DNA of 64,000 bases, taken from positions 4,154,001 through 4,218,000 of the forward strand of contig NC_085850.1 in the NCBI RefSeq assembly GCF_020906515.1, given 5' to 3'. Numbering within the stretch: position 1 is the first letter of the stretch; each line of letters opens with the position of its first letter. This DNA comes from Vanrija pseudolonga. Lineage: Eukaryota > Basidiomycota > Tremellomycetes > Trichosporonales > Trichosporonaceae. The position numbers and the translations under genes were made by a program. Shown in pieces: positions 20,167-30,565 of this stretch. The notes beneath the pieces are model-generated. The model was not told the DNA's origin. It made no database searches and saw nothing but the letters and a program-made list of their open reading frames with translations.

Positions 20167-20655
20167 TCACTCGTCCTGTTCGATATCGTCTTCGTCCTCC
20201 TCTTCAATAGTGTCCAGAAAGCGGACCCACATGATCGGCTGCTGTGGGATCTCGTCGCAGATGGTGTCGAGCTTCGGGCGGACAGTGTAGGTCATGAAGT
20301 CGGCGAATGCCGAGCTAAACGCGTCCCACTCAAGCAACGTGTCGACTTGCGCCCCGGCAACTTGCAGCTGGTGCAGGGCCGCCCCGTACACGGCGTACCC
20401 GAACGACATGGCGTCGCGCGCGGCCGGCAGGTCGGAGCGGAGGAAGTCGCACATGAGGGAGGAGCGCAGGCGGGGGTGGAGCGGCTGAATGGGTGCGTAG
20501 GACTCGAACGGGACGAAGGACAGGCGGCGAATGACGGATGTCATGCCGACGCGCAGCGCTGTCGTGTTCGGCTCGACGAGCGCGTCGTTGGCCGAGTCGA
20601 GGGCGGCGAGGAGGCCCGTCCACGCCTGGACGTGCCATGCAGGAGGCTCGGCCAT
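20167..20655 (-). CDS. Array gene 3, unknown, 162 residues, acidic tail
   Basis: Single coding exon from ATG 20655, one base after a 38 bp leader intron (20657..20694; GTGAGC, CACTGACGCCCAG). The helical protein has SFGYAVYGAALHQL at about residue 85 and LLEWDAFSSAFADFMTYTV at about 110, the two halves of the shared array motif. It ends with a strongly acidic tail (EEEDEDDIEQDE). No signal peptide or known domain. Confidence 0.6.
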   Translation of the reverse strand: MAEPPAWHVQAWTGLLAALDSANDALVEPNTTALRVGMTSVIRRLSFVPFESYAPIQPLHPRLRSSLMCDFLRSDLPAARDAMSFGYAVYGAALHQLQVAGAQVDTLLEWDAFSSAFADFMTYTVRPKLDTICDEIPQQPIMWVRFLDTIEEEDEDDIEQDE

Positions 20656-21108
20656 GCTGGGCGTCAGTGCTGCCTTGGCGGGGAGGGGGCTCACTTTGTT
20701 GTACGTGTGAAGACGGTGGGAAGAGAAAGAGAGGGCGAGTGGGGGCAGTGAGAAGAGAGAGAATAGCAATGCAACAAACAGGTGACGCCACCCACGGGCC
20801 GCACCCCCCGCCGCTCCCCCACTCCTCCACCGACGTCACCCACACAACAACCGCCACTCCCCCACTGATCGTCCAACCGTCACGACGCACAATGCAGCAT
20901 GCACGAGGTAGAATGGTCAATGTGAAGAGAAGTATCTGGAGCATCCTGCAAGCTTGCATAGAGGTGAGCGGCATCATGCTATGGGCAGCTAGATACGAGC
21001 AAGCTCAGGGCGGACTAAATCAACAGTATGTGTGTGGATGACTGGAACGAGGCGTGGAAGCCACCGGCGCGGAGCCGTGGCCAAACGCCGAGCGAAAGGC
21101 CGGTAAGC

Positions 21109-21765
21109 CTAGCTGCCGACATCCCAGAGGGGAGGCAGCTCGGCGGGGATGACTTCGAAGTCGTTGTCGATGAGGTCGTAGGCCCAGAAGTCGCGGACGA
21201 ACGCGTAAAACTTCCTCTGGAAGATCTCGGCGGCAAAGACGTGGTCCCACTGGGTCGGCGTGGTGCGCAGGCACACCATGCGGTGGCAAGTAGTGAACAC
21301 CTCTGCGCCGCCGAGCATCGCGTGCTCGAACTCGGGGTCCTGCGCGGCAGCGGCCTCGGCGATGATGCGCTCGATGCGCGCGTGCACGTAGGCGCGCGGC
21401 TTGCCCCCCATCCCGCGGCGCATGCGGCGGAAGAGGCGCGCGCGCGAGAGCATGCGCGTCGCGACGTGGAAGCCCGCCTGCAGGAACGGCAGGTGCTCCT
21501 CCTCCTCGGCGGCGCGGGCCGTCGCGATACGCGCCTGCACGGCCGCGAGGGCCGCCTGCGCGGCGGTGAGGTAGCGAGGCGCGGGCTCAGGCTCGGGAGA
21601 GGGCGAGGGGGAAGCGGGGCCGATGGTCGCGTGGGTCGCGTTCGTGGCGTCGGCGGGCGACGACGGGCCGCCGTCGCCGGAGGCCGTGATGGTGAGGTGG
21701 GTGGGCGTCATCGAGTGCAGACCGACAATCGTGACGGCCATGTTACTGCGCCTGGGGCGGACCAT
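21109..21765 (-). CDS. Array gene 4, unknown, 218 residues
   Basis: Single coding exon. The start MVRPRRSN at 21765 is chosen because it lies one base after the acceptor of a 40 bp leader intron (21767..21806), the same arrangement as in genes 2 and 3. After a Ser/Pro/Ala-rich linker comes a long helical part rich in Ala, Arg and Glu (AQAALAAVQARIATARAAEE, MLSRARLFRRMRRG), then an aromatic C-terminal section with FQRKFYAFVRDFWAYDLIDN. Unknown function; the shared motif is weak here. Confidence 0.55.
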   Translation of the reverse strand: MVRPRRSNMAVTIVGLHSMTPTHLTITASGDGGPSSPADATNATHATIGPASPSPSPEPEPAPRYLTAAQAALAAVQARIATARAAEEEEHLPFLQAGFHVATRMLSRARLFRRMRRGMGGKPRAYVHARIERIIAEAAAAQDPEFEHAMLGGAEVFTTCHRMVCLRTTPTQWDHVFAAEIFQRKFYAFVRDFWAYDLIDNDFEVIPAELPPLWDVGS

Positions 21766-22824
21766 CCTGTTGTCAGCGGGGTACAGTACGGTGGTGGTTG
21801 ACTCACTTGACTTGGCGGTGGTGTTTGGTGGGATGAGAGAAGAGAGAGAGAGCTGGGATAATGTTGGGCGTTGTGTTCACCGAGACGGCGGCGCCATGTC
21901 TGCCTGTGCTGCCGCCAGTCGACTTGACGCACGCCTATCCATCCCGCCGCATTCTCGCCCCGATCAATACCCAACGTGTCTGTTGGACGAGTCGGCGGCA
22001 GGCGTGCTGCTCCCAGCGTGCAGAATTACCAATGCGACGTTTGGCCCCGCTGCCACACTTGGCGGCGGCGCTCATGCTTGACCGCTCACATATCACAACT
22101 CACTCGATTCACGCACAAGACTGGAGACGATGAGCGAGGTCCAAACTGACAACGACAAGGGTGAAGACATTGCACTTACCGAGGGCACACACCCCTCGTC
22201 GAGCATGAGCAGCACCCGTTCGCACCCCTTGCTGCGCCAACTCCCCAGAAGTCTCCCCTGCCGGCTACTGAGCCCACGCCGCCGCCCAGTCGCAAGTGAC
22301 GCCATTTGCAATCCCCAACGTGGAGCCTCAAAGACTTGGTCTGTGCTGTGCTTACTCTCACAGTCGACTGGAGGGACTCGAGACAGAGGTGCGTAGTGCT
22401 GGGTTGCCGAGAACGCGAAGTGTGGTCCAAAACGATAACCCCACGCTCATCCGCTTGATACAAGGCATCCACGACAACGTCATTTGCATACCATTGTTTT
22501 GGCTGCTAGTCTCCAATGTACCAGATGTGATGAGGCCAGGGGGAAAGGAGCGAGGTTTGCTCACACTTCTACGTGAATTGACCGACCAGAGTGCGGTCTC
22601 ACTCACCTCGCCCGCTTTCACCCACCATTGTTGTGGAGCTTAAAATGTAATCGAGCCTCCACCCATCCGTTTTACCGCCACGCAGAGGGCGAGAAGAGCT
22701 GCACAATGTCCTTGGTATCCCTCACTATATGCATGGGCACATCCTATCACAGTTTATGGACGGGGGATGGGAGAGGGGTGACTTGACGGCTGGTCGCCGT
22801 GAGAGGGGGTGGGCTCTACCGGAC
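21766..22824. other. Larger array spacer, doubtful plus-strand gene
   Basis: About 1.06 kb, roughly twice the usual spacer. On the plus strand, ATG 22130 opens MSEVQTDNDKGEDIALTE, and a different frame at 22380-22640 contains the protein-like run LIRLIQGIHDNVICIPLFWL and LLTLLRELTDQSA. No clean intron connects them. This may be a decayed or spliced small gene, or chance. Confidence 0.25.
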
Positions 22825-23346
22825 CTAAGCCGCGGGGTAGACGATCTTCATGAGGTAGTGGTTGACGTAGTCGTCAAAGCGGTCAATGCAACAGCCTTGG
22901 AAGTCCTCGTAGGTGGCCATACCACCACCAAGAATGCCGACACCGAGGTTGTACTCCTCCATGTTGGCCTTGTAGATTTCGTAGGCGGTCGAGAGCGCGG
23001 CGGAGATGTTGCCCTGGTCGTCTAGGCGGAAGCGGCGGCGGTGGCTCTCGTAAAGCTGCTCGGGGCAGAAGAGCATCGGCGCGGCGATGAGAGTCTTGCG
23101 CTCGTCCTTCATCTGCTTGATCATCGTGGTCTTGATGGGCTTGAGTTCGTCGACGATGTAGTGGAACGCCTCCTCGAAGGCCTGGTGGTGCGCGGCTTCG
23201 TCGTAGCCGTTGCCGCCCTGCTGCATGCCGGTGCCCGCAGCCGCCGCGGCCGAGTGGAGGTGGTTGCCGACGTGGAGGTTGACGTTGTGCGAGCCACTGG
23301 TGACTGGGGTGCCGTTCTGGCCAGGGGTGGCGGCGTGGTTGTCCAT
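22825..23346 (-). CDS. Array gene 5, unknown, 173 residues
   Basis: Single coding exon from ATG 23346, two bases after a 36 bp leader intron (23349..23384). The start is low-complexity, His/Asn/Gly/Ala-rich (residues 1-50). A helical domain follows with QAFEEAFHYIVDELKPIK, ALSTAYEIYKANMEEYNLG and MATYEDFQGCCIDRFDDYV, a clear case of the array motif (A-x3-AY-x2-Y then T-Y-E-D-F). No known family, signal peptide or membrane segment. Confidence 0.65.
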   Translation of the reverse strand: MDNHAATPGQNGTPVTSGSHNVNLHVGNHLHSAAAAAGTGMQQGGNGYDEAAHHQAFEEAFHYIVDELKPIKTTMIKQMKDERKTLIAAPMLFCPEQLYESHRRRFRLDDQGNISAALSTAYEIYKANMEEYNLGVGILGGGMATYEDFQGCCIDRFDDYVNHYLMKIVYPAA

Positions 23347-23767
23347 GTCTGGACTGTCAGCGCCATTGTAGTCAACGTCCTCACCTCTTGTTGTTCTTTG
23401 CTGGTGCTTGGTGAATGGAGAAGAAAGAAGAAGAAGGGCGAGTGTGACAGTTGGTGGGTTGAGAGACAATGGGTCGAGTCAACAGATGCGTGGATGGCAC
23501 AGGATGGCACGAGGCCGTCAACACACCTCCTTTCGCGTCGTCACAGCCAGTGTCAGTTGCTGTCAGACGGCACGGAAGCTTCTTGCTCATTGGAACGACG
23601 GTCTGCAGCATGCCTTTGAGAGCGTTCTGAGTAGTGGTCTACAGCGTGTGCATTGGGGGACGCCCTTCTACAAGTGGGCCACTACATGCACGGCAGAATA
23701 AGACGTTTTGGGAGCATGGGCAGACCTGCTGCATGCCGACTAAACAATGGCTACAAAAAACGGCAGC

Positions 23768-24175
23768 CTAAGCGCCATTGACAGAGTAGTTGCCAAAGTG
23801 CATGTTGATGTGACGCCAGACAAGGGCACCGAGCGACACGAAGAAGAGGTCATTGAACTCGTCATAGTTGAGGTCCGAGCCGTTGTAGCGGGCCGACGCG
23901 AAGCCCTTCTCGATGCCCTTCTTGACATCGCCCTTCTTGTACTCGACGAGGAGGCGGCGGTAGAGCTCGGCGCGGCTCGAGGAGGTGGGGAAGTCGGACG
24001 GACCGAAGTTGCTGAGCAGAGCGACCATGCGACGCTCGGTATACTCGAGCTCGTGCATGGCCGTCTGGATGCCGGGGTGCGCGTTGTGCTCGGTGCCGGT
24101 GGGGAGGAGGCTGTGGTGGTACCCGAAGATAACCGCGTGCTGAGTGGTGCCAGAGGTGTTGGGGACGGCCGACAT
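23768..24175 (-). CDS. Array gene 6, unknown, 135 residues
   Basis: Single coding exon from ATG 24175. The leader intron 24178..24215 appears to be a rare GC-AG intron (donor GCAAGT after CAACAG, acceptor CTCGCAG), ending two bases before the ATG. The protein has an N-terminal His-containing segment, a helix MHELEYTERRMVALLSNFG, then GIEKGFASARYNGSDLNYDEF, where the helix-loop-(L-N-Y-D-E-F) pattern looks like a degenerate calcium-loop end, and a final aromatic helix. Function unknown. Confidence 0.6.
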   Translation of the reverse strand: MSAVPNTSGTTQHAVIFGYHHSLLPTGTEHNAHPGIQTAMHELEYTERRMVALLSNFGPSDFPTSSSRAELYRRLLVEYKKGDVKKGIEKGFASARYNGSDLNYDEFNDLFFVSLGALVWRHINMHFGNYSVNGA

Positions 24176-24737
24176 GGCTGCGAGGTTAGTGGGTGGCGAG
24201 ACGAGCAAGACTTGCCTGTTGTCTTGGTGAGAGTTTGGGAAGAAGGCAAAGTGCGAGTAGTTGGAATTCACTGTTGAGTGAGAGAAGCAATGACTGCCGG
24301 CTTGGTGAGTCGGACGACGGATCCAAAGCCTGGCTGGCGAAACTGGCGGTCATGGCGCCGCCGACACACAACATCGCCTCCACGCTGTCAGACGCGACCT
24401 CCAGCCAGTTTGTCAATTTTAATGGGCCCCACATGGGACATTACAAACTTCCAGCATGGGACAATGGCTGCAGACCGATTGTCTCTTGCTGGAAAATCGA
24501 CTGTGTAACGGTCGAATGCCACTTACACTCGGCCCGGATATCTCCCACCCCCCTCCATCCTCCTGCATGAAGCACCTGCCTCTTCAGCCAGCTTGCATGC
24601 CCGGGTCACATGTGGAATGCAGAGCTTCTGCATCGAGAGAGAACTAGACTATAGAAGGGCTGATGCTACTGAAAAATAGAGACGATGATACTACTAAGAG
24701 ATTGACGCGGTGACTAGACCGCTTGCACATGGACAGG

Positions 24738-25106
24738 CTACTTGTCCTTGTCCATGCGCGCCTTGACGGCGTGCACGAGAAGAATGGCAAAGTAGTGCGC
24801 GTCGATGACATCAGTGCCCGGCTGGGCAGCGCGACAGGACCTCTCGAGGTAGGCCTTGTGGCCGGCCATGATGGCCGGCATGACGCGGGCGTAGGTGTCC
24901 GAGTCGAGAGCGCCGAGGTCGTCGTGGAGGTCGTAGAACTCGAGGAGAGCGTCGTGCTTGACGAACTTGAGCTGGGCTGAGGCAACGTTGAAGCCATGGG
25001 CAAGCGAGGCGAGGTCCACACGGAAGGCTTCCATGGTGAGTGTGTGGAGAGTACCCTCGGCAGACGCTGAGTCGAAGGCGTTCATGTCGGTGTCGTTGGA
25101 GGACAT
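24738..25106 (-). CDS. Array gene 7, unknown, 122 residues
   Basis: Single coding exon from ATG 25106. Acidic start (MSSNDTDMNAFDSASAEG), a helix TLTMEAFRVDLASLAHGF, then RVMPAIMAGHKAYLERSCRA and DVIDAHYFAILLVHAVKARM, which align with the two helices of the array motif (A-G-H-K-A-Y; D-A-H-Y-F). It ends in a basic MDKDK. No leader intron was seen. Unknown function. Confidence 0.6.
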   Translation of the reverse strand: MSSNDTDMNAFDSASAEGTLHTLTMEAFRVDLASLAHGFNVASAQLKFVKHDALLEFYDLHDDLGALDSDTYARVMPAIMAGHKAYLERSCRAAQPGTDVIDAHYFAILLVHAVKARMDKDK

Positions 25107-25744
25107 GGCTGGAGGGTATCTAGTTGGGTTGGGGTGTGGGAGAAGAAGGAGAATCGGTTGGGCGTTGTGGTTGAGGGTGAGGAGGAGAGGGAGGGGAGAG
25201 CCCACAGCTACCTTTTTGCATTTGACTGGGACCTCAGCGGGTGCGAGATGATGACTAGCTGACTCGAGATACACTGCGGTAGGGGGGCGAGAAGTGGAGG
25301 GCGAGAACGACTTATTCACGTGAAGGTTGGAAAGAAATGAGGCCTATTGTTGTGGTGGAGCGATGGTGACAAGGAAGGCGAGTCAACCCGGCGTCCCCTG
25401 TTCACCTCGTCACACTGAGTGTACTTCAAACGCGCACCATCGCACTCCCCTCACCTTCAGAAACCACAAGAATGGTGGAGAAATCCATCGGCAATTTAGG
25501 AAAACGAGTTGCCGCAAACCTGAACACCACCCGCCAGGTTGTGTGATCGGCGTGCGGCAATGGCCTCCACCCTGCACGTCCACCACACCAAACACCCCCA
25601 ACAATATTCCACACGCATTGCTCTCGCCCCAAGTCAGCGGAGAAAGTAGTGTTAGTCGGCTAGTAGTATGGGTAAATTGCGTATGTGCATAGAGAGCATG
25701 TATCACTGCGCTACAAAAGCGCGAAGGAACAGGGGGTAGTGCGC

Positions 25745-26203
25745 TCAGTAAGGCTTGTAGCGGTACGAGCGAAGTGGGCCTGGAACTGCCTTGCGCTTGG
25801 GCTTGAGTTCAGGAGTGGCAGGTGGAGTGGCATTAATGTCAAGGGGGTCGAGAATGACAAGGGGGATGGAAGTGAAGAGGGGCGAGAGGCGAGGCAACTT
25901 GCGCACGGCGGCGCTGAGACCGATGTCCCTGCAAAGGTTCTCTTCGAGCGCCTTGAACGCCATCTCGGAGTACTTGCCGACGAACTCGGTGAGCGAGAGG
26001 GTCGGGTAGTCGGTGGGAGGGGGCGCCTTGCTGAGGTAGAGGTTGTAGGCCTTCTTGAGCGCGGCCTTGACCTCGGGATCGCAGAGGGGAGTCCAGATGG
26101 AGAAACCGAGGTTCATGATCGCCTCGGCTGCCTTCTTGCGGCCGTCGCCGAGAGCGAGGGCGTGGATCTGGGAGGCGTCGAGTCCGTCGTACATGGTGGC
26201 CAT
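25745..26203 (-). CDS. Array gene 8, unknown, 152 residues
   Basis: Single coding exon from ATG 26203. The leader contains a 35 bp intron (26221..26255) ending 17 bases before the ATG. Motifs: KKAAEAIMNLGFSIWTPL, ALKKAYNLYLSKAPPPTDYP and TLSLTEFVGKYSEMAFKALE, the cleanest copy of the array signature. The tail is Pro/Lys-rich and basic (PELKPKRKAVPGPLRSYRY). It may bind nucleic acid or a protein partner, but nothing in the sequence proves it. Confidence 0.65.
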   Translation of the reverse strand: MATMYDGLDASQIHALALGDGRKKAAEAIMNLGFSIWTPLCDPEVKAALKKAYNLYLSKAPPPTDYPTLSLTEFVGKYSEMAFKALEENLCRDIGLSAAVRKLPRLSPLFTSIPLVILDPLDINATPPATPELKPKRKAVPGPLRSYRYKPY

Positions 26204-26878
26204 AGTGTTGGTTGGGGGCTCTGAGGTCAGATGGGGGCGTCGATGGAGGGCTCACTGTTTTGTTCGGGTTGGTGGTTAGAGTGGACGAATGGCGGGAGGA
26301 GGGAGAAGGGTGTTTGGGCGAGTTGCGCCTTTTACACGCTATCAGAGGGTCGGGCGGGGTCGTGTCGTGCTCGCCGCATGCCGTCGTGACGGCTTCGTGT
26401 TTACCTCGCCGGTGGGCTTGCAGCCACGGCGTGGTACGTGAGAAACACGAGGCGGGCACCGTGGAGGCGTGAGTTGAGGAAACGGCGTGTTTTGGGGCAT
26501 GTTGTGGCCTCGCGGCGGGGCGAGTGCACACGCGCAAGGATTGTCGGCGACATCCGCACCCCCTGGCAGGTTGTGCAGCGTGCTCGGTGTGCGACACGCT
26601 CCGCCAGGTGGTACGCCGACATCAGGGTTAGAATAAAGCGAATGACATGGCTGCGAGGGCCAACTACACGCCGAGACGGAGAGGAGTGTGGTTTGATGGG
26701 TCATCGGGCAGCGGGCAAGTCTTCCCCGATTCACACTGCAGGGCGCCGTATACTCACGCCGGGTACATTGTCATTCTTACATCGATGGAACTGGGGTGGT
26801 ATGGTTTGGGTGACATGTGAAACATTGTCCTGTGGGGCTATAGAATGTCTATGTATTATGCGTAATGACTGCAGTGTC

Positions 26879-27514
26879 CTAACGGCGATAAGTCTTGAAA
26901 ATGGGGCGAGCGACGGGGGCAGCCGGGAGCCGCACAAACGGTGCAGGTATCACGGGGCAGATCAGGTTGAGAGAGATACCAACCTTCATGGCTGTGACGG
27001 CAGCGTTGTGGTAGTACCGGGCGTAGAAGTCGTCGACGGTGATGTACATGTCGGGGGACCCGGTGCGCACGGGGTGGTCGTGGCCGTCCCAGAACTCAGA
27101 CGCGTGCGCGCGGTAGAGACCGTAACCCTCGTCGATGGCGCCCCAGAACTCAAGCGAGGAGAGAGGGTGGTGGGGGTGTTGGAACATCATGTGGTTGAGC
27201 TCCTTGAGCGTACGGGAGAGGCCCTTCTGGATCGCGACCTCGAGGGCGGGATACTCGTGCGGCTGGCAGATGTACGGACCGGGGCGGGGGTCGGAGCGCC
27301 GGGCTGCATGTCAGCGCCTGTTCAGGCATGGGCACTCACGGAAGGGCAGGCCCGTTGGCACCTTGGGTGTCGCCTTGCGGTTGCGGATTCGGATTCGGAC
27401 TCGAGGCTTGTTGGCTGGCAGCAGGGGTCGGTTGGCCACGGGTGCCTCATCTGGCTGTGGGGGGGTGCTGGCAACAGGTGGCTTCGCTCGACCCGTTTTC
27501 TTGATCCGTGCCAT
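26879..27514 (-). CDS. Array gene 9, unknown, 199 residues, basic N-terminus
   Basis: Exons 27340..27514 and 26879..27303 with a 36 bp phase-1 intron. The first 58 residues are very basic (MARIKKTGRAKPPVAS; RVRIRIRNRKATPK), suggesting nuclear or nucleic-acid association. The second exon carries LEVAIQKGLSRTLKELNHMM, AIDEGYGLYRAHASEFWDG and MYITVDDFYARYYHNAAV, the archetype of the shared motif. The last 30 residues after AMK may be an unrecognised intron plus short exon, since a GTTGGT donor occurs there. No known family. Confidence 0.65.
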
Positions 27515-27731
27515 GTTGAATGGCGAGGTAGTGGTGATGAAGAGAAAGACAAGAGGGTGTCAGTCAGGTTTTTACACCCTCGCGCCTTGCTCTCATGTGA
27601 CGTCGGTGTCCCACACCGCGGTCTCGGAGGGGTGCTCAGCAGGGCCTCCTCGCACACAAACCACCACTCCCACCCATTGCTGCCGGATGCTTGACATCAC
27701 AGCATGCTTTTCCAGGTCCTATGGAACCTCA

Positions 27732-28098
27732 CTACTGAGACTGAGCCTGAGACTGAGCCTGAGCCTGAGCCTCAACACAGTCGTAGTACATGTCCGCGAA
27801 CTGCTCAAACGAAAGCCAGTCGTCGTAGGGGTCGAGCTCCATGCGGTAGACGGTGTATCCGTGGTTGACAGCGTTGTTGAGATCATCTTGCGAGAAGATA
27901 ATGCCGACTGGAGTCACCTCGCCGTTGTTGTTGAGGTAGTCGTCGACTGCCAGGATGCCGGTCGAAATGTGAGTGGTCGCGGCGTAAGGCGTGGTGCGGG
28001 GCTGCGTCGTGTTCGCGGCAGCGGGTTGACCTGAGTGTCAGCTGGGGCATGGAATGGTGGAGCCTACCAGACCCGTTGTAGTTCTTATCGTTGACCAT
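27732..28098 (-). CDS. Array gene 10, unknown, 109 residues, Q/A/S tail
   Basis: Exons 28068..28098 (MVNDKNYNGS) and 27732..28030, 37 bp phase-1 intron. After a Thr/Pro-rich linker come VTPVGIIFSQDDLNNAVNHG, YTVYRMELDPYDDW and LSFEQFADMYYDCVEA, the smallest complete copy of the array domain. It ends in a short repeat of Gln-Ala and Gln-Ser pairs (QAQAQSQAQSQ). It defines a minimum domain of about 60 residues. No known function. Confidence 0.68.
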
Positions 28099-28347
28099 TG
28101 TCAGCTTGGGTGAATGAGAAAATGAAGAAACTGCGAGAAGAAACAGACAAAGAGCAGGGCGTAACCAGATTGGACGTGTGTGCCGACCGCCGCCACCTCC
28201 ACCCACCTCCACCCCCCTTGTCGTCGTCACATGCCGTGCAAAGTGGCATTGTTCCGAGTGCGACGTCTGGCAAGAAATGCATGTAGAACGCTACATCATG
28301 CCCCATTGTAATGGGTACAACATGCGACGTCGAGTAGCTTCACCCCG

Positions 28348-29303
28348 TCACCACCGGCGAGGAGGCAGGGTGATGCCATTGGAATCAACCTTCTTCGTGC
28401 CAAGCATGAGCATTTGGTTGTTGATGTCACGGAACACTTGATACGTGAGTGGAACGAGGCCCTTGGGTGCCGGAAGGTCCTTCTTGGTCTTGTTCCATCG
28501 ATCGACGTAGTGGTTGTGGCCGACGAGCCGGGCTCCGCGAGCGGCCATGCTGTCCTGGCGGTGGTGAATCCGATGAGGCGGCGCCGCGAGCTGTGCAATA
28601 ACCGAGTCGTCGAGATCGGCAAGCATCATCATTGTCACCAACATGCCCTCACAGAGCTCGCCGATACCGTCGACCAGTTCGGGGTTGAAGAGGTCATGAA
28701 CGCCAAGTTGGAAGGGCATTGGAGGCAAGGTGTCGGCCAAGCTCTTTGTCGCTGTCGTCTTCTTGTTCTGGTAGTGCCAGACAAGCTGCACCTCGCCGTA
28801 GAATTGGTCGCAGGTGAGGGCTTCTTTCGGCCTCCGCTGCTTCTGAAGAAGACCTCGGTAGGTGTGGTATGCGCTGGTGATAGCGATGACAACCTTGACA
28901 AGCTCGTCGACAGTAAGCTGGAAAGGGTCCCCGAAACCCTCGAGAGTGCCAAGGCGGGCGAGGAGCGTCCAAGCCCGCCAAATGCCCTCCGTGAGGGGGG
29001 TTTCGGCGGTCGGCTTGGGCTTGGGCTTCGGAGCCGCAGCGCTCTGTTCTCCCGGGTGGGTGGACTCGTCGTCCGAGTCGCTCACGTAGATCGTTAGGAG
29101 GTTTAGGCCTTCGGGCGTCGGGTGGGTGGAAGAAGACGCGACAGCCGATTGGGATTGGGTGGCGGCTTGGCGCGTTTTCTTGGGTGACGACATCGGCGAT
29201 ACCTGCGAGTCCTCGTCTCGTGTAGCTGGAAGGTCAACTCAGAAGCCCGTCAGAACTTACAGCTACTTGACCGTTTAGTACCAGCACGGATGGCTTTGGG
29301 CAT
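28348..29303 (-). CDS. Array gene 11, unknown, 306 residues
   Basis: Exons 29261..29303 (MPKAIRAGTKRSSS) and 28348..29225, with a 35 bp phase-1 intron; the upstream exon is preferred over the internal MSSPKKTR start because it splices in frame. Basic and Ser-rich residues 1-60, a Lys-Pro repeat (APKPKPKPTAE), then VKVVIAITSAYHTYRGLL and EALTCDQFYGEVQLVWHYQN (array motif near residues 135-180). A second half holds PEVDGIGEL-like and MMMLADLDDSVIAQL helices and a basic stretch, DRWNKTKKDLPAPKGL. One of the longer members; function unknown. Confidence 0.62.
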
Positions 29304-29605
29304 TTTGGGTGACAGTGGTTGGGTGGACAAGAGAAGAGATCAGTTAGATACAAATGCGACACCACGGCTCGCCATCATCAATGTTGAGACAAAACACTCG
29401 CACTCGCACGGACCCCGCTGCGCACGCGACAAAACATCGACATGCTGCCATGGTCATCAATACAGCACATTAAGCCCGAGCAGAAGGAACCGTACCGTTT
29501 TGCTCGAACTGTCTATCCCTCAGCGGAAGAGGACGGAGAACAATGGCTACATGTCTGCTGCAGCATGTGCAGGGCGCCACTATGGTGAAACGAAGGCAAA
29601 GGTGA

Positions 29606-30152
29606 TTACAGCAGCACGGGATCTGCAGCCAGCTGAGCCCAAGCAATCAAGAATAGGATCCACCCGGCAGTCTTGGCAAAACCGTGATCTGTAAGACCTG
29701 TGAAGACTGAACCAGGTTGCTGGCGTCGCGTTAAATCGAAGAAGTAGTAGCCATAACCAAGATAGTACGATTTGACCGCCAAACAGATGTTCGCGTCGCT
29801 CTCGGCAATGGTAATTGGTCTCTGGTGGTTGAGCAGGAGGCGACGGAGATCCCCTTTGTGGTCGATTATGCTTGTCCAGGTTGCAATGATCCCCTGTATA
29901 AGGGTTTCTCGCTGAGAATCAAGCATTGCCGGGTAGATCGGACCACCAAGCTCGGGAAATAGGTACACGGTCATACCGTCTAGATTTGCGGCCAGCGGTC
30001 CCCGAGGGTCTGCACGTCGTCGTCGAGATCTGCCCTTCACGCTGACTGGGTTGGCAGACTTCTTCTGTCCGGTACCTGGGCGGTCAGCGAGGAAGTTCTT
30101 CACTGGTGCACCTACCAGTGCGACATGCTTTGTGGCGGTTGTTCTTGGCCAT
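29606..30152 (-). CDS. Array gene 12, unknown, 168 residues
   Basis: Exons 30116..30152 (MAKNNRHKACRT) and 29606..30075, 40 bp phase-1 intron. The start is strongly basic (GQKKSANPVSVKGRSRRRRA). The body is helical and aromatic: LIQGIIATWTSIIDHKGDL, ICLAVKSYYLGYGYYFFDL and AKTAGWILFLIAWAQLAAD. The last is hydrophobic enough to be buried or membrane-associated. The array pattern is recognisable in AVKSYYLGYGYY but the T/S-x-x-E-F half is lost. Unknown function. Confidence 0.58.
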
Positions 30153-30565
30153 TGAGTCTTGGTTCCCGCGGTGAGGAGTGGGGAGGCCAATCAGGGTGAG
30201 ACGTTGGTTATGTGGAAGCGACTCTTCGGTCCCCCGCACATGAAGACTCCTCGCTTGTCAGTCCAGTTCACAGGAGCGAGTCCTCGTGAATGGAGGAGAG
30301 GTCCGTTTGAGACGCGTCTCACATGGCACGCCGTCATTGTTTCCTGGAGGATCAGCAGCCACAATGCGACCTACATAAGCGAGGTACAGTAGGTGTTGCT
30401 CTTAGTGCATCAGCGACGTCATTGTCCTCTGGAATGTCACATGCATGCACTAGACATAACAGAAGAGAGTTTTAAGCTATGTTACAGTGACAGAGTAGTG
30501 AATTCAAACGAAGCGTTGCCCTCCGTGCGACCCTCGAGGGCAGCTCACCTTGGATGCGCCTCGGT

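Noticed and set aside
26438-27694. 418-codon plus-strand frame in the array
   Set aside because: It crosses array gene 9 on the opposite strand and its promoter; no coherent domain and no splice logic.
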